Assembly (NCBI GenBank): GCA_028554795.2
Contig: CM068838.1
Location: forward strand, 91,384,474-91,448,473
DNA: 64,000 nucleotides
Source: Sinohyriopsis cumingii
Lineage: Eukaryota > Mollusca > Bivalvia > Unionida > Unionidae
Reading direction: 5' to 3'
Shown: in pieces, positions 1 through 14,166 of the stretch
Position numbering within the stretch: position 1 is the stretch's first letter
Layout of the letters: each line of letters opens with the position of its first letter
The notes under the pieces: generated by a model
What the model was told of the DNA's origin: nothing
The model's input: only the letters and a program-made list of their open reading frames with translations
Database searches by the model: none
Program-made: the position numbers and the translations under genes

Positions 1-238
1 AATGGGATTGTTTACCATACCTGTGATTCATCAGGTACCAGGTCATATTGAGGTGTATAACAAGGGCTTACTGTATGTTACACTTTAACAAATACATAAC
101 TTTGAAACAAAGAAAAGGCCGTGCTCATAATATACAACTGGTACAGGCAGTGGATATGTCCATGTCAAAATGGGCATTTCATTAAATCCATGTTTAATTT
201 TAGAGTTTGTAAAATCAGGTATTTTGTTTCCCACACAG

Positions 239-369
239 ATGCAACGGCTGCCTAGGACTACAATAGATGAGGTATTGGAGGCAAACAAGTACCTCATGCT
301 GCCTCGCTTGTCCTCCCAGAGGTACTTTGATGAACTATGTCCTGAAGAGAACAAGGTCAAAAAGAGAAA
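239..369 (+). CDS. DNAJC16: DNAJC16-like exon (NKYL/ELCP segment)
   Basis: The exon follows a CACAG acceptor at 234-238 and ends before the donor GTAAGC at 370. It is 131 bp, leaving two bases that complete a Lys codon with the first base of the next exon. The encoded peptide contains NKYLMLPRLSSQRYFDELCP, the region that follows the thioredoxin-like domain in DNAJC16. The ATG at its start is an internal Met, not an initiation codon. Confidence 0.85.
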
Positions 370-3300
370 GTAAGCTTTCACTTGACGTGAATTCATTTAT
401 TTTTTACAAGTATCAATTTTAATGGCTGCAATAAGTGACTTCAGATGTTAAAATTTTAGGAAACGGCATCAGGATACCCGTGACTCCTAATGATCATTTA
501 CCTGGGTACTCAATCAAATGGAAATTATATTAAATGTGAACCTGAACTGCTTTGTTTAAGTTCATACATTCCAACCCCCCATGAAGTTTGCTAATTTGAG
601 TGGCAAAAAAGCACAATCTGAGTATAAAAAGAGTAATTTATATTTTACTTTCCATAATTACAGAAAACCGTAAGAAAACCGTACATTTATTTTTGCTACT
701 TACCTGGATCTGCATTTACTTAAAATTCTTTGTCACAAATTGTCTAAATCCATGTGGATTGGTACACAAATACAGTTGCAAAACAAAATGATAAATTATT
801 TATACACAACATTCACTTTTAACTAGTCTACATCACATGTCATGTTTAACTTTCACTGAAACGTTTAAAGGTCGTAATGTCATGTCCACAAATTCTGAAT
901 ACTCTATTATACCACTGTAGCAGTGCTTTTTCAAAATTTTTAAAGTGCTATTGATTTGTCCTGGTGCAACATGTTTTTTCAGTTAACAAAATTCCACTCC
1001 TAACAATTTGCAGTAAAAAAAATATCCAAGAGTAAGATCAATAAAGCCTGTTTGACTTAATATTTGGCACATTATTTTTTAATATAGACTTGTCTGCAGT
1101 TTAAGTGTATATCAAAGTATAGTGATCTGTGACATGTTTTTAAATTCAAGAAGCCATCTGTTTTCTTGGAAACTTGTCATGTATAGTTATTATAAATAGA
1201 AAATAAGGAAACTGTTTGATGTACTTAACCAAATGGTTGCACATGTCAAAAATAAAAGATCAGTAGATGGAAGTCTATGATGGATCAATGTCACATCGAA
1301 AATAAAAGATCAGTAGACTGAGGTCTACAGTGGATCTGTCACCTGACAAAAGTTTCGAGATATACTCATTATTTTGTGTCTCCTTTGCTCCTGATGTTCC
1401 CAAATGTAATGTTTGATCTGAACTTGGAAACATGTTGTTTTGTTTTGGTTGGTTTTTTATATGAACTAAATGGGTACCCTATAGCTAATTTTATCACCTG
1501 GGTAATTATGAATGGGCGGGTTCTCAAGTACCCTGGCACCCATTGACACCTTTATTGTTGGTACTGAAAATCTTTTTCTTGGTATACCATCAGATGGTAA
1601 AATGTTTCTGTTATCTTTGCAGATGGATAATTGTTTTTTGGGTCTGTCAATTTATGGTGTGTAGCAATAAAGTAAAACATAAAAATTGGTACCCAGTAGT
1701 ATTCAGTTCTTTTCACTCTGATTATTGTTTCTTTATTCTTTCCTTCTAAATAGAAGTAGGTGTTTCCTATGATAGGCATCATTTTTAACACACCTCCACA
1801 GTGTTGAAGTTTTTTTTGCATGAAAGATTAAAATGTTTTCTGTACAATAACTTACAGTATAGATCACATACCTGAATCAAACACTATGGACAGCTTCCAG
1901 CTGTAGCAAGTAAGAAGCCAGATGATTTTGATGTCAAAATGACAAAGGTTAATGTCACTTTAACAAAAGAAAAAAGGTTCTGCACAATAGGTGTAATTTT
2001 GAGAACAATAACTTTTGAGGGAACCATGGTAACTGTCTTGGTAGTGTCAAACTCATAACCCATAGATTTGAGTTGAGTTTTCCTGGACATCCTTGTTGTG
2101 ATCCGGGGATATGCACTTAATTCACATTTCCTCTACATTACATGGCCAATAATATATTAATAGGGATATTAAAACCAACCTAACTAAAAACAGCTTTAAG
2201 TTTATATCACATAACTTTCCAAACTTTGAGGATGCACTTGGAATACAAAATAAATCTGCCAAATTTGAGTTGAAACAGAAGAAGAATGAGTTTTGCACAA
2301 TAACTTTAGTTCCAGAACACCTGCGTTAACCAAACTTTGTGCTTGACATGGAGAAAAACCTTCAAGATTTTGGATTTAAAAGGTCAGTGGTTGAGGTCAT
2401 GGTAAGTCATATAAAAACACAATACTTTCCACTCAGCAAATATAGTTCTAGACCACATACATTGACCATGCTTTGTTGATTGCTTGACTGTTGGGCAACA
2501 AAAATACTTAGTGACTTTAGGATCAAAGGTTCAAGGCCAAGATTGATGTGACATAAAAAGAAGCAATGGAAAAGGTTGCTGTAAATGAACTTTAATTACA
2601 CAAAACATAATGGTAGGAAAGGTGTAAAGATGTTAAGAGCTGTTTTGGGGTCTCAAACTACCTTTTGCTGCAATATTTTTCAGTATATTTGTAAGGACTA
2701 TGTAGTAAAATGAATACATGTATAAGAAAATATCAAGTAGCTTATGTTCATATAAATTGAGATGAACTGGGTAATTCGTTGGAAATTGCAGTTTCTACAT
2801 GATTCTAACAACTCTGTATCACAGTTATTATTATGTACTTTGATAAAATGCAACAAATAATTTTGTATATGTGTAATTTGTGTGAGAAAACTCCGCCAAA
2901 CACTGCCAAACATTTGATATCAAACTGCATTCTTTTGCAATGATTATGCAATTTGTACCTTTAAAGTTGAGTTCCTGTGACTAATAGTTAGCACTTCAAA
3001 GAACAAACATTTGACTTCTAGTCTCGACCCCATTTGAAGATGGCTCGCCAACACAGAAAGGAAATATACTACAGATTTTGGATTTGACAGATTTAAAGTC
3101 AAGGTTACAATGACCCAAACAGGAACTATGTTCTCAGTACCATTACCTTTGAACAAATTTCACAAATGTTTTGCCTGTTGGGCAGGAAAGGGACACATCG
3201 CTGGTATGGTTAAAGGGGGGTCAAGGTCAGTATTATCCAAAATCAAGTATGGCTTATTAGTGATTACATACAGGTCTTACTACTAAACATAACATGGGCT

Positions 3301-5013
3301 CATAGTGTATACTGTTCATGCTAAAAGTAAGTTGGCAATATGCACCCTAGGACACTGGAGTGCATTCTTTTCACATAAGGCCTCTTGTGTACTCGTTGAT
3401 CCAAGTGATTACCAATGCATGAAAAATGCTTGCAGTCTTGTTGCTCAAAGCCTGTTACTCCCACCCAGTAAATCAGTGAAAATGATAATAGTTTCTGAAG
3501 CAAAATTTATGAACAATGATTTGAAAATATTGAGGTTGTATAAGCACATTACCGTGCATTCTCTACATTATTGTAGAACAGAATGTTATACATTGTTTTT
3601 GTCAATGACTTTTCTGGTCAGTCACAGGGGGTCATGTCAAAGGTCATGATCCACAAGAGTTTCTCAGATGACCTTTTGGCCATCATCCATTAGCCACTTT
3701 TCCATTCCATCCAACTGCTACCACAAGTTTGTGTTCTTTTCTCTTCCTAAACTACTGGAAGGTATTTCATGAAATTTTACAGGGAACCACAATGTCTTCT
3801 TGGTTAGCTTCCTGATCATGTGATAATGTGTGCAGGTTTGAATTTACTGTTGGATCAGCCCAGGTCAGCTACTGCATGCTTGGGAAAGGCATTCATTCTT
3901 GAATTAACTTAGCACTAAAGAAACTTGTTGACTGTGTGTCTCTGCTGTACAATGCTAATCCAGACTGAACCAAACTATGCAGCTTGACACATATACATTC
4001 ATTCCAAGGTCCAGTTGGTCATAAGCAAATATGGTACTGTTCAGATTCATTTAGGCTGCAACATAGTGGCGATATCAGAACTTTGTTATCCCTACTTTTC
4101 CTGTGCAGATGGTCATATCATAATGGGAAACGGACTTTGTATGATGTATAATTGGACCTAAATGACACTTGTGTTGATCTGACCTTCAGTATGGCTGCCA
4201 TTGTCAGTGGGTGGTCATATTGACATGAGCCTTCTCCAGAAGACTTCCTATGGTACCCAGTTGGTGCTAAATGAAAATGTTGCCAATCTGACATCCCAAC
4301 CATCTTGAAAATTTTGTATGGCAGTCATCTTGAAAATCTTTTTATTGCTGTCCTAAATGGGAAGTGATATTTACCTGGGGGTTTTCTCCAAAAATACTTT
4401 GTATGACATTGGTACTAAAAAAAATTGGTGCCACTCTGTCATCCAGTATGGTTCCAATGATAGCCATCTTGAAAATCTCACTATAGCAACTTCTCCTGAA
4501 TAGTTAGTTATATTGATATAGGGTTTTCACCAAAAAACTTGTTATAATACTGGCCTCAAGGACTTCTTGTCATGCCAAAGGGCAGAGGCAAGTAGATATT
4601 TCTGTAAGTTTGATATTAGTTTTTGCAAGACCAGTGTTGCATTTGAAATTAGTATTTTATGGGTTTCAGCAGATTTCCATCAACTTTCACGCAATCCATT
4701 TTATTGCAATCTATTAATAAGCCAAGAATGTCAAGACAACAGCTGAATGGCTGAAATCTATTTGGAACAATGACCTTGAAATATTTCAGTTCTTATGGCC
4801 AGTTAGCAGTTATCCATTTTTAAGTTGCCTTTGTGTAGCTCTAGAACAGAAGCTCTATTGCTTCTGATAAAAAGCACAGCACATCAGTTCCTGGAATTTT
4901 GATTGCTTAAATATATTTGATGCAGAAAATCTTCTGTAAATATCTTGTGCCATAATATTTAAGATTAAACATTAAATTATATCCTATATCAGTGGAATGT
5001 TTATTTATTTAAG
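370..5013 (+). other. Intron, no gene seen
   Basis: No coding signal is visible in this 4.6-kb intron. It contains a short ~65-bp tandem duplication at about 1235-1345 (GATCAGTAGA repeated with small inverted arms) and an old SINE-like body near 3850-3960 (AGGTCAGCTACTG followed by a TTGGGAAAGGCA-type tail). A block at 4100-4560 repeats phrases such as CATCTTGAAAATCT. Confidence 0.6.
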
Positions 5014-5212
5014 GCTTTGTGTGGTGCTTGTCACAAAGAAGAAAAAGGAACATGATCTGTACAGAGAATCATTCAGGAAGTATTCCCAGAAATCGAAGTT
5101 GGCTGGCCATGAACGCATCAAGTTTAGCTACATTTATGAAGATACACAGAAAGAATTTGTGTTAGCACTCATGAAGGAGAAAATGCAGGAGAATGATACA
5201 GCTCCACTCAAG
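5014..5212 (+). CDS. DNAJC16: DNAJC16-like exon (CVVLVT thioredoxin-like segment)
   Basis: The acceptor is TTTAAG at 5008-5013 and the donor GTATTT starts at 5213. The first base completes the Lys codon begun in the previous exon, and the exon ends in phase 0. It encodes LCVVLVT, then a Lys-rich stretch, then IKFSYIYEDTQKEFVLAL. This matches the beta-strand/helix pattern of the second thioredoxin-like part of DNAJC16. Confidence 0.87.
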
Positions 5213-6293
5213 GTATTTTATGTCTAGTCATCACTTTTTTCTTTGCAATTTATAAATCAGCAATAGGTATCATCCTTGAAGCTCATGAATTTGCAATTAC
5301 TTATGAAATAAATTAATGATAAAATTATTTACTTAGGCTGCAATGTTTACACTTCTAAATGGCTTGGTTTTGTTTTGCTGCCTATAAATGTTTACCATAT
5401 TGGTAAATCTGCAAACTAGCATGTATGTAGCTGTCAGTGATGCAGGGACTACCGATTCCAATTAAATATATTTACACATTTCTACTTAAGAAGACTGGTT
5501 ATTAGGATTTTTATGTTAGATCTTTTCTTAGTATATTATTAATTTGACATTGATGTGACATCTCATGGAGAAGACCAAAGTGTACACAAATTGGTTGTAG
5601 CACACATCACATGTTACTTTACTACTAATGATGATAAAGTTTTAACTTTATTATTTGCTTTTAAATAACACATTGTTAACAGAACTTTTGCACTAATTCA
5701 GTGGTTAGCATGCTTGACTCAAAGTCAAAAAGGCACTGGTTGACCATCCTGGGTCAGCTACTGTGGTGTGTCCTTGGGCATAGTACTTTACTCTAATTGC
5801 CTCAGCATTAAATAACCTACTTGTGTTGTTGTGCCATAAAGTACCAAACCAATCAGTAACATTTTAATTTAAAGAAGCAGTTTTGAGTCTTTATACCCTC
5901 ATATTGATTCTTTGTCATTGTTGATCATACAAACCATCCTGTGTGTATGCATAGTATGTCTGGTTGGCATGAATTAGCTGTAACTTGTTGCATTTAATCA
6001 TGTTTGTGTATTTAGCCCTTGAAAACATTATCGTGATAGGCCTCAGATGACTGACTGGTATAAGGTGATCACTCACACATCTCACCAATGTCCACATGAG
6101 TTGGAGTCTCAACTCAACCAACATGTTCTATGAGATTAGTGAAAAAACAATTCTTATCTAGCTGACCTCATGCTTATCATATCTCCCTTAGTGTCATCCA
6201 TTTCCTCTTCCTTCTCCTCCTTCTCAGTATCTCAAGCAAGGTCAGCAATGAATTTATGTTAAATAAGAACAAAAACCCTTTTCATTTTAACAG
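5213..6293 (+). other. Intron with a SINE relic
   Basis: At about 5695-5860 lies a tRNA-derived SINE relic: GTGGTTAGCATGCTTGAC as an A-box-like head, GGTCAGCTACTG, then a body with CCTTGGGCATAGTACTTTACT. The same body occurs near 23,731-23,880 and 63,240-63,370. Nothing else is visible. Confidence 0.55.
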
Positions 6294-6485
6294 GTTGCCA
6301 TTTTGTGGCGAGTAGAAGAGAAGAAATTGACTTACGAATGGTTGGAAACAGGTTGGGATTTGCAAAGTGAGAAAGAAAAGATATGTGGGGAGAAGTTAGA
6401 GAATCGTCTAACTGTTCTTCTAACCACTGACAGTATTCTGCCATACCGAACCAACCTACCTGAGCTTTACAATGAACATGCTGCT
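6294..6485 (+). CDS. DNAJC16: DNAJC16-like exon (SILPYRTNLPEL segment)
   Basis: The acceptor is TTTTAACAG at 6285-6293 and the donor GTAAGTG starts at 6486. The exon is 192 bp, phase 0 at both ends. It encodes VAILWRVEEKKLTYEWLETG and a C-terminal part with SILPYRTNLPELYNEHAA. The latter corresponds to the segment just before the membrane anchor in DNAJC16. Confidence 0.87.
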
Positions 6486-9400
6486 GTAAGTGTATCTTTA
6501 ACAAGTTACCATTGTGAGGAAATTTCTGGTTCACAATATCTGTCAAATATATCATTAGCAGATTGTCATTGTGAGGAAATGTCTGGTTCAGAATGTCTGT
6601 CAATGTATCATTAACAAATTGTCATTGTGAGGAAATGTCTCGTTCAGTGTCTTTCAGTATATTAGAACGATATAAAGAGACCCAAGCTAAGCTACATCTC
6701 ATCTGATTCTTCTTCATCATCATCAACAGTCAAGTATGGGCAAATTTGCCTATTGCCAAAGGTACAGAGACTTCGCAATCAGTTTTGAATGATACTATTT
6801 CAAATCCATAAAAAAAGGATCTAGAAGGGGAAAGCTAGTAAAACACTTTTGTTATATATAAATCCTTTCATTTGCTTTGTGTCTTGATAGGCAGTAAATT
6901 TAAGTTACACTCATAACATAGATATCTCTGTCCCTTTTAATGATGTTTGTCCCTATTAATCACATCTGTCTCCTCCCAATCACATCTGTCCCCTCGTAAT
7001 CACATCTGTCCTTAATCACATCTGTCCTTAATTACACTTATCAATCTTAATCACATCTGTCTCCTCCTAATCACATCTGCCCTCACTTAATCACATGTGT
7101 CTAAAACTAACCGCCAAGATAGTGAAATGTGCAATCAAATTACAATGATCTTCTGTTCCTTTGTATATAGGTTAACTTTTCATTGATATCAATAGTTTTT
7201 CGTATGATATAGATAACATGAACAGAAACAAATGTTGATTAAGAATAGAAGGAATCCATGGACCCCTACATTTAATACAAAACAAATGTATTAAAATTAC
7301 ATGGAACTACACTCTGGCATTGTTAAATGTATTAAGTTATAATGACATTAATTACGCACACAGACACAGTATTACATGTTAGAATTGTTTGTTATTAAAA
7401 TGGCTTGAAAATAATATATATAGTTCTGTATGCTCCTGTGCCATTGCTATGAATATGTTTGTGAAATTCATGTACATTATGAAATAAATAACCATTTTTA
7501 TTCTTAAATCTTTATAAGCTGAACATTCTGCAAGTCATCTTCTGTTTCATAAATGCCATCCTGAAGACTCCACACATAATATCTTTCTTCTTTCTTAGTA
7601 TATCTTGTCAATACTTGTATATACAGTAATATTATTTCTTGTTGCCGCTTATGTAGCCAGTAGTAGTATCATTTACCCCACTTATATAGTAAGTAATATT
7701 ATTTCACATAATAATTATGTAGTCTGTAATATGATTTCTTTTATTCTAATAACTTCTTCAGCTGACAATTTTTGTGTTTGTGACCATTTAACATGAAGAG
7801 AAGGTAGTATAATTGTAAAATCAGTCTTATCATTACAAATTACATTATTCTTAATACATCCTCCTCTTCTAAATAGAATAGCTTTTGTTTTGCAGACATT
7901 CATTTTCATACAATAAGTTAAACAAAACGTTCTTAGTACCCTGGCTTGTTTCTGTGTAGATATTCTAAAAATGATATCCAGATAAGTTCTTTTATGCATG
8001 CCACTACATCCACTTGCATTAATTTTAACAATTGAAAATATTTATTAGTGTACAAATTAATAATGATCAGCTTCATGGGTACCAAAAGAACATATTATAA
8101 CATAAGGTTTTAATTTTGTATACATAGACCTGATTTAATATAAAGAGATTAACACATCGACAAGTTTATGCTCAAATAGTGGTGCACCATCATGATTGGA
8201 TTCTTTCCTGTATATCATTTATTTCTTTGTTGAGATGTATGGAGACAAGAAAGACAATCAGTATCCATATAGGAAAGGCTTTTATGCAAAGCAATCATAA
8301 TACATCATTTCCAGCAATCTATTTTGTTTTTATATAGTGATACATTTCTTTTTTAACATATACAAAAATGCCTCATGAATTTGTTCCTCTCTCAGGTATA
8401 GTTCTGCATTTGGATTCATGTGAAAACCTTGAACCCACTAGGTCACTAAATTTAATATTAGTATCAAGAAAACTTTTTGACAAAACAATAATATCATATC
8501 CTTTCAAAATGGATTTTATCATGACGATTATCTTCCTTCAGAATCTGTCTACTACATCATCATTGCATTAGACATGAATTTCCGGGATGGAGTCCATAAA
8601 AAATGAAATGAATACAAGTAGCAGTGCACAGCAAAATATAAATTATGCAGACATCGTTTATCCTGATTATTCACTTAGTTGGCCATTACGATGTGCTGGA
8701 AAATTTGTACTTATTAACTTGTACATGTATCTGTAAATGAAATTAATTTTCTGATCATTATGACAACATAGAAGAAGTAGGATATGAACACATTTTAATG
8801 TAATCTCATGCAGTTATAATTATAATGGCATTCTGGGTAAATGAACTTTATTTTTGAAGTAAAAAGTGAATGTAATTATGAGAGAGGTGAAATAGACAGA
8901 AAAAGTTTATTTTTACACTCAGTTGTCACTAAGTGAATGCCACTGTGACAGTCTGTAATTGGAGATAGAAATCCTAAAATAATCAAGTATGATTCCTATG
9001 GTCTAATGCAAGGTATTGTAAGTTAGTGTAATTAACTGTTGATAAGCAATTAGGAGGTACTAAACGCTAATTAGCTACCATCACATGCGAATAGAATGCT
9101 TGCCAGCTGAGTTTGCCTTGATCAGATCCTTTTGACAGTCCTGTTTACAAGACCAAACATAAAATGGCCATCTATCACACCTGCATTATCACTGCATGAT
9201 GGATTGTCCAATTAAATCTCTGATAGATGTTAAGTACAAATATTATTTTTTATTATTTATTGATAAGATTGATATAATCAAGAGACTCAATTATGGTAAA
9301 ATGGCTGTTAAACTTGCAGACATTTGTCTGTTACCAGATTCATTTGATCCACTTATTTCTGTTCACAGTTCTACTTTTGAGCAAAGTTTGAAGACTGATT

Positions 9401-9957
9401 ATCCAATGAAATCTTTATCTGATGGGTCTGGATAATCAGTGTTTCACTCTTTTTTGAATTACTGACATTGAGGTGTGTCAAGAAAAACGTAATTCAATCT
9501 TGAAAGTTGTGTGTACCTAAAATTTAAAACGTTACATAGTACTGACCTAAAAATGTACAAAACCTATTAATGTGGGAGGAGATCTAACTGGAGTTGGAAA
9601 CTGAATATAATTAAGATTAATGTTGCTTTAATCATTTTACCTTGGAAATGTAGTTATTTTGTACTTGTAACAGTAATACTTACTGTAAAATCAGAGATAT
9701 GGAGATCCGAGAATTAAAATTCATGGCAGGGTGTCATTGACAAAAAATATCAGCAGAATTAAATTTACATTGATACTTTGATGAATAATTGTTATTGACC
9801 CCAAGAATTTTGTTTGTTGACAAAATTGTAATTTTATTCCCAAACTACACAATTTTATCCCAACAAATATTTCTGTTATTCTGTTTGTACATGCATATTG
9901 ATATAGTAATTGAGTTTATCACTATATTATTGATAATTTTCCTTTCTTCTTCAACAG
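6486..9957 (+). other. Intron with minisatellites
   Basis: Three ~66-bp direct repeats containing ATTGTGAGGAAAT lie at about 6505-6655. A (AATCACATCTGTCC)n minisatellite of roughly ten degenerate units lies at about 6925-7105. No coding region is supported in the rest of this 3.5-kb intron. Confidence 0.6.
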
Positions 9958-10025
9958 AGTCTTTTGGTAAGGATTGGTCACAAGCTGCTATTTTGGGCTG
10001 ACAGGATATTGTCATATTTAACAAG
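9958..10025 (+). CDS. DNAJC16: DNAJC16-like exon (pre-membrane segment)
   Basis: The acceptor is TTCAACAG at 9950-9957 and the donor GTTAGT starts at 10026. The exon is only 68 bp and leaves two bases for an Arg codon completed by the next exon. It encodes SLLVRIGHKLLFWADRILSY, an amphipathic stretch preceding the transmembrane helix. The fit rests on phase continuity and position. Confidence 0.78.
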
Positions 10026-11299
10026 GTTAGTTTCAGAAGGTGCACTCAGTCTGTTTGAAAATGATTTCATACAAAACTTATCCATGTGGATATTTGTGAC
10101 ATTATTCAGTGATTGTAGTTTCTTTCTTAATTGTAAAGAAATGCTCAGTTTTTCCTCTCTCTTCAATACTTATTTCTTAGGCACACCAGCCATTTCAGGC
10201 TTTGCAGAATCTTTACAAATCATTTATTAAAATTGCAGATTCTGAACTACCTCGACAGGGTTATGAAAAATCATGATTTTGTGGGATATTGTTAGTGATT
10301 TTAAGCCATCTGGCCATAAAAGCTTATGGTATGTCCCTATATCTGTCATTTATTTTTGGATCTAGTGCTCAAAAAATCTGATAGCCCGACGCCCAGGGCC
10401 CCTCTAATTTTAGTTCAGGCTTGTCCTGTATTCCAAGTGAGATGCCCATCGGGCTTGTCGAAAAAAAATAGTTTGCTTGATGAAAGTTTGATCATGCTGA
10501 TGACATGAGTAAATGTACTTTCAAGATGTTGACATACATGCCATAACATGGCGCAATTTAAATCATATTACCACTGTCCTATATGGAATTGAGATCTGAT
10601 TTTAATCAAATAAAAGCTTTGCAGAAAATATGATTTTGTACTCCCAGACCCCCTGACATAGTTGTATTTTGAGAAAATACAATTTTCAGTAATGTTAAAT
10701 TTTATTTTAAAAAACTCAATAAAATAACAACAAAAATCCCTTTTAGTCTATGCCCTTTACATGTAGTTTGCATAAACAGTAATCTGTAATGATTGGAACT
10801 GATATAAAACTATCCTGTGGGCAGTTTAAATAGCGGTAATTAAAGAAAAAGTGGTCAGGCATAGAACTAAAGTTTCACGTTAACTGGCTGACAATAGCTA
10901 GTGAGATGTGTTGAATGTTGTGAACCCATTGTGCTAATTTGCATAGGTAGGATCAGGAAGTGGAACAATCCATTATAGGTAAATCAAAGAGATGATAGAT
11001 GCATGTACAAAAACAAAAGTTAGTACATATTGCCTTGAATGAGAATGTTTACGCCGCTGTGTATTATATTTTTGACAAGTTTGTGAACAGCTGCAATATT
11101 CTTTGAAGTTGGATTTTACTGCATATATATATAATGCAAATCATGACCATTTCAGTTATGGGAATAATATTTAAGTGTAATTCATTTTTATTAAATTTAT
11201 ATTCAAATTTTAGCTATTGCAACACTGTGTGACAGTATTAAAAAAGGGGAAATTTTGGGCTTGTGGAAACTGGAGTTCAGCATACCTGTCAACTTTTCA

Positions 11300-11836
11300 A
11301 AAGCCTAGTAACAAATAAAATTGTGAGATTGGGACATAAAATAGGGAAGTTTTTATGCAGCATCTTTTACGCACTGGTTTCAAGAAATATTGGGGCCCCG
11401 AGTGGCCGAGTGGTCTAAAGCGCTCTCCGTTACAGATCACTGCCATCTCACCTCTGTCTGCGTGGGTTCGAGTCTCAGATTCAGCCTATGTGGGTATGTG
11501 AGAAAGCTTGCCAGTAGCTTCTCGTGGGTCGGTGGTTCTTTCTGGGGTTTTCCCGGGTTCTTCCTCCACCATTAATACTGGCCGCCATGTATAGCCTATC
11601 GTGTGCTGAAAAATGGCGTTAAACCCTAAAATAACAATAACAACAACAAGAAATATTGACTGATCTTCCATGTCCAGTAAGGGTGAAAGTCTCAAAGGAT
11701 GCTTATTAACAAATAAAATAGTGAGATTGGGACATAAAATAGGGAAGTTTTTATGCAGCATCTTTTAAGCACTGGTTTCAAGAAATATTGACTGATCTTC
11801 CATGTCCAGTAAGGGTGAAAGTCTCAAAGGATGCTT
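11300..11836 (+). repeat. ~130-bp direct duplication, first copy split by a SINE
   Basis: A unit running from AACAAATAAAAT through GGGACATAAAATAGGGAAG to CTCAAAGGATGCTT occurs twice. The first copy (about 11310-11392 plus 11659-11704) is interrupted by the SINE; the second (about 11708-11836) is uninterrupted. The SINE therefore inserted after the segment duplicated. Confidence 0.8.
11393..11646 (+). mobile_element. tRNA-derived SINE, family 1, full length, copy 1
   Basis: The head begins GGGCCCCGAGTGGCCGAGTGG (split here as GGGCCCCGAG/TGGCCGAGTGG, the latter an A box) and carries a B box GGTTCGAGTCTC, as in Ser/Leu-type tRNAs. A conserved body follows (GAAAGCTTGCCAGTAGCTTC ... GCCATGTATAGCCTATCG), ending in a (CAA)n-like tail. 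A perfect 12-bp target duplication CAAGAAATATTG flanks it at 11381-11392 and 11647-11658. Four further copies are in this window. The family resembles bivalve tRNA-Ser-type SINEs; the family name was not checked. Confidence 0.92.
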
Positions 11837-14166
11837 CAGAGGCGCCCACAGAAACTTGGGCGGGGAGGAGACTACATATTGGGGAGCCACAAAATTTTAT
11901 GGATGTAGGCCAAATCATGTTTAAAGGTGAAATGGGGGAGGCAGCTATTGCCACCACCTTCTTGCCCCAGTGTGAAAGCGCCCATGGGGCTTGTCATTTC
12001 TCCCTGTGATATGCCTTCTTTTCCCCCAGGACAAGCCCCCATTTTCATATTCCGGTCAGCTGTGGCTAAACTACATAATAGCTAAAGGTTAGACTTACAC
12101 AAGCATAAGGCCAGTGTGACTAACAATCCTTATCATTGCATTTATCTTGTGAAAAGGACTTCCCTTCAGACATACTTTCAAAGAAACCTTTCAGAGAAAC
12201 CATGTGCTACAGTGTGTGTGTATATAAGTACCAGTAATTGATTGACAAATAAAAAATGACATATTTTGTTGTAACTTATGATGCCACGGGCATCATTTTA
12301 ACAGTTCAAATCTGCAGTCAAAACTGTTTTTCCCACATTTTATATCCCACCTTATTTACTTGGGTTTCATTCTTAGCATGTAACACTTTACAGAATAAAA
12401 TATTTACTCTGCATTAGTTCATTGGTTCACGTCATATATTTTGTTCTATTCCTTCTTTTAATTTAAGCATGGTAACTAAAGTTTACATAATATGGTACAG
12501 GAATGCCAGGTGTTTACTGGCTGAGTTTCTTTGATGGAAATGGAGATGTCGTTTTGTTTGCAGAGACAATTACACAGCATTCCCAGTGATTATTCGTGGG
12601 ATTGAAACTAATTGGTGAAATTTTTTTTAAAAATTTTGTTTTTAGTGTAGTCAAGTTGTAGGAGTTTGACAAATCTGAAATTTATGTGAATAATGTTTAA
12701 TCTTAACATTCTATTTACTCAAGAAGGAAAAAGCTTAGTAGTATGATATTAATTATTTTGTCACAGCAGTATTCACAAGGGATAAAATAGAATATGGCAT
12801 GTGTGGATTACACATGATATATCTATGTATGTTGTTTTTGGAGAAATGAAAATTGACAGACATAATGTAATAATCAGGAATTCTCTGTGAAAAATCGGGA
12901 TATAGGTGTGGAAATACCTCCAGAATCAGGAGGTTTTTCTCCCAGCTTGAGAGTTGACAGATATGAATTGTCTGGGCTTGTGGAATTTCAGTCAGAGCTT
13001 CTGAGTTTAAGTCACCAGCCCTGGGCCTATGTCTAAAAAATATTTTCTTCGAGCCCTGGTATCTATCAACCATCTGCTTGTTATCACTCTGGATAAATAA
13101 TTTATGATATGATTTTGATAAAACTTGGAATATATGTTTATATTATTAGTATCGCAGATGAGTTTACCATGTCAGAGATCAAAGTCAATATGACTCAGAG
13201 AAAAGTTGGTTTTGCAAAATAACTTTAGTTCTAGATTAAGTTCCTTGAGCACACGTTGTGAATAGCTTGCACTTAGGGTAATAAAGGCACCTATAGATTT
13301 TGTGGTATAAATGTCGGAGGTTACAGACCATGGTAAATCTAATAAGAAGATGAGTTGTCTGCATTCAAAGTTTAATTTAAGACCACATAATTTGACCATT
13401 GGTACAGGTCAATAATCTCCAGAGTAACACCATAATGTGCTATGTCAAGTGTTCCTGGTTGGCACATATGTTTTCTTGATGGACATTGGGATTTGTTAAG
13501 GTACTGTGAACCACCTAATATTTCATTATTGGTGTACAATTTTACTTATTTCTTAAGACAGCTGTGTTCATATAAATCTTGTTAACAGTGAAGTATAAAA
13601 CTATATTCATGAGAATATCCATCATGATAAAGACAAAAGTAAAATATGCAATGACACAAATACGATGAATTTGGTACAGTTATAATTATTCAGTGATGTC
13701 AAAATGCAGTGGTCTCTAAATACGAAACTACGTTTAAAAAAAAATGTATCCCAGGTATAAGAAATAAATTAATGTATTACAGTCAAACTGCAGTAAAGTA
13801 ACAATATGAAATATTTGTTTCTAGTGCAGAATAGTAAATTACAAAGCAATCTTGTAACACAGTTTGAATTCATAAAATTTTGTAAATTTGCCATTTATGT
13901 ATGTTATAGCATGCAGTGCTACTTGTACTGTATACAATATAGATATTGTTTAGCTGTAGCATATAAAATACAGATATTGCTCAACTGTACTGTCTACAAT
14001 ATAGATATTGCATAATAATATTTATATGAGTATTTGACATACTACTTCGTAAGTACATGTTTTATTTTGATCTCTGTTGCTAATTGATATTATTAATTAT
14101 AATTGGTTATCAGTTTTGCTTTTAAATGATAATCATGTAATGTAGGGTTCACTCTTTGTTTTATAG

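Larger units (their letters stand above)
10026..14166 (+). other. Intron with a SINE inside a duplicated segment
   Basis: Apart from the SINE at 11393-11646 and the ~130-bp duplication around it, no gene is seen. A block at 13,900-14,015 holds short direct repeats of CAATATAGATATTG. Confidence 0.6.

Noticed and set aside
7605..7999. Small ORFs on both strands
   Set aside because: Intronic AT-rich sequence; the peptides are low-complexity hydrophobic or random.
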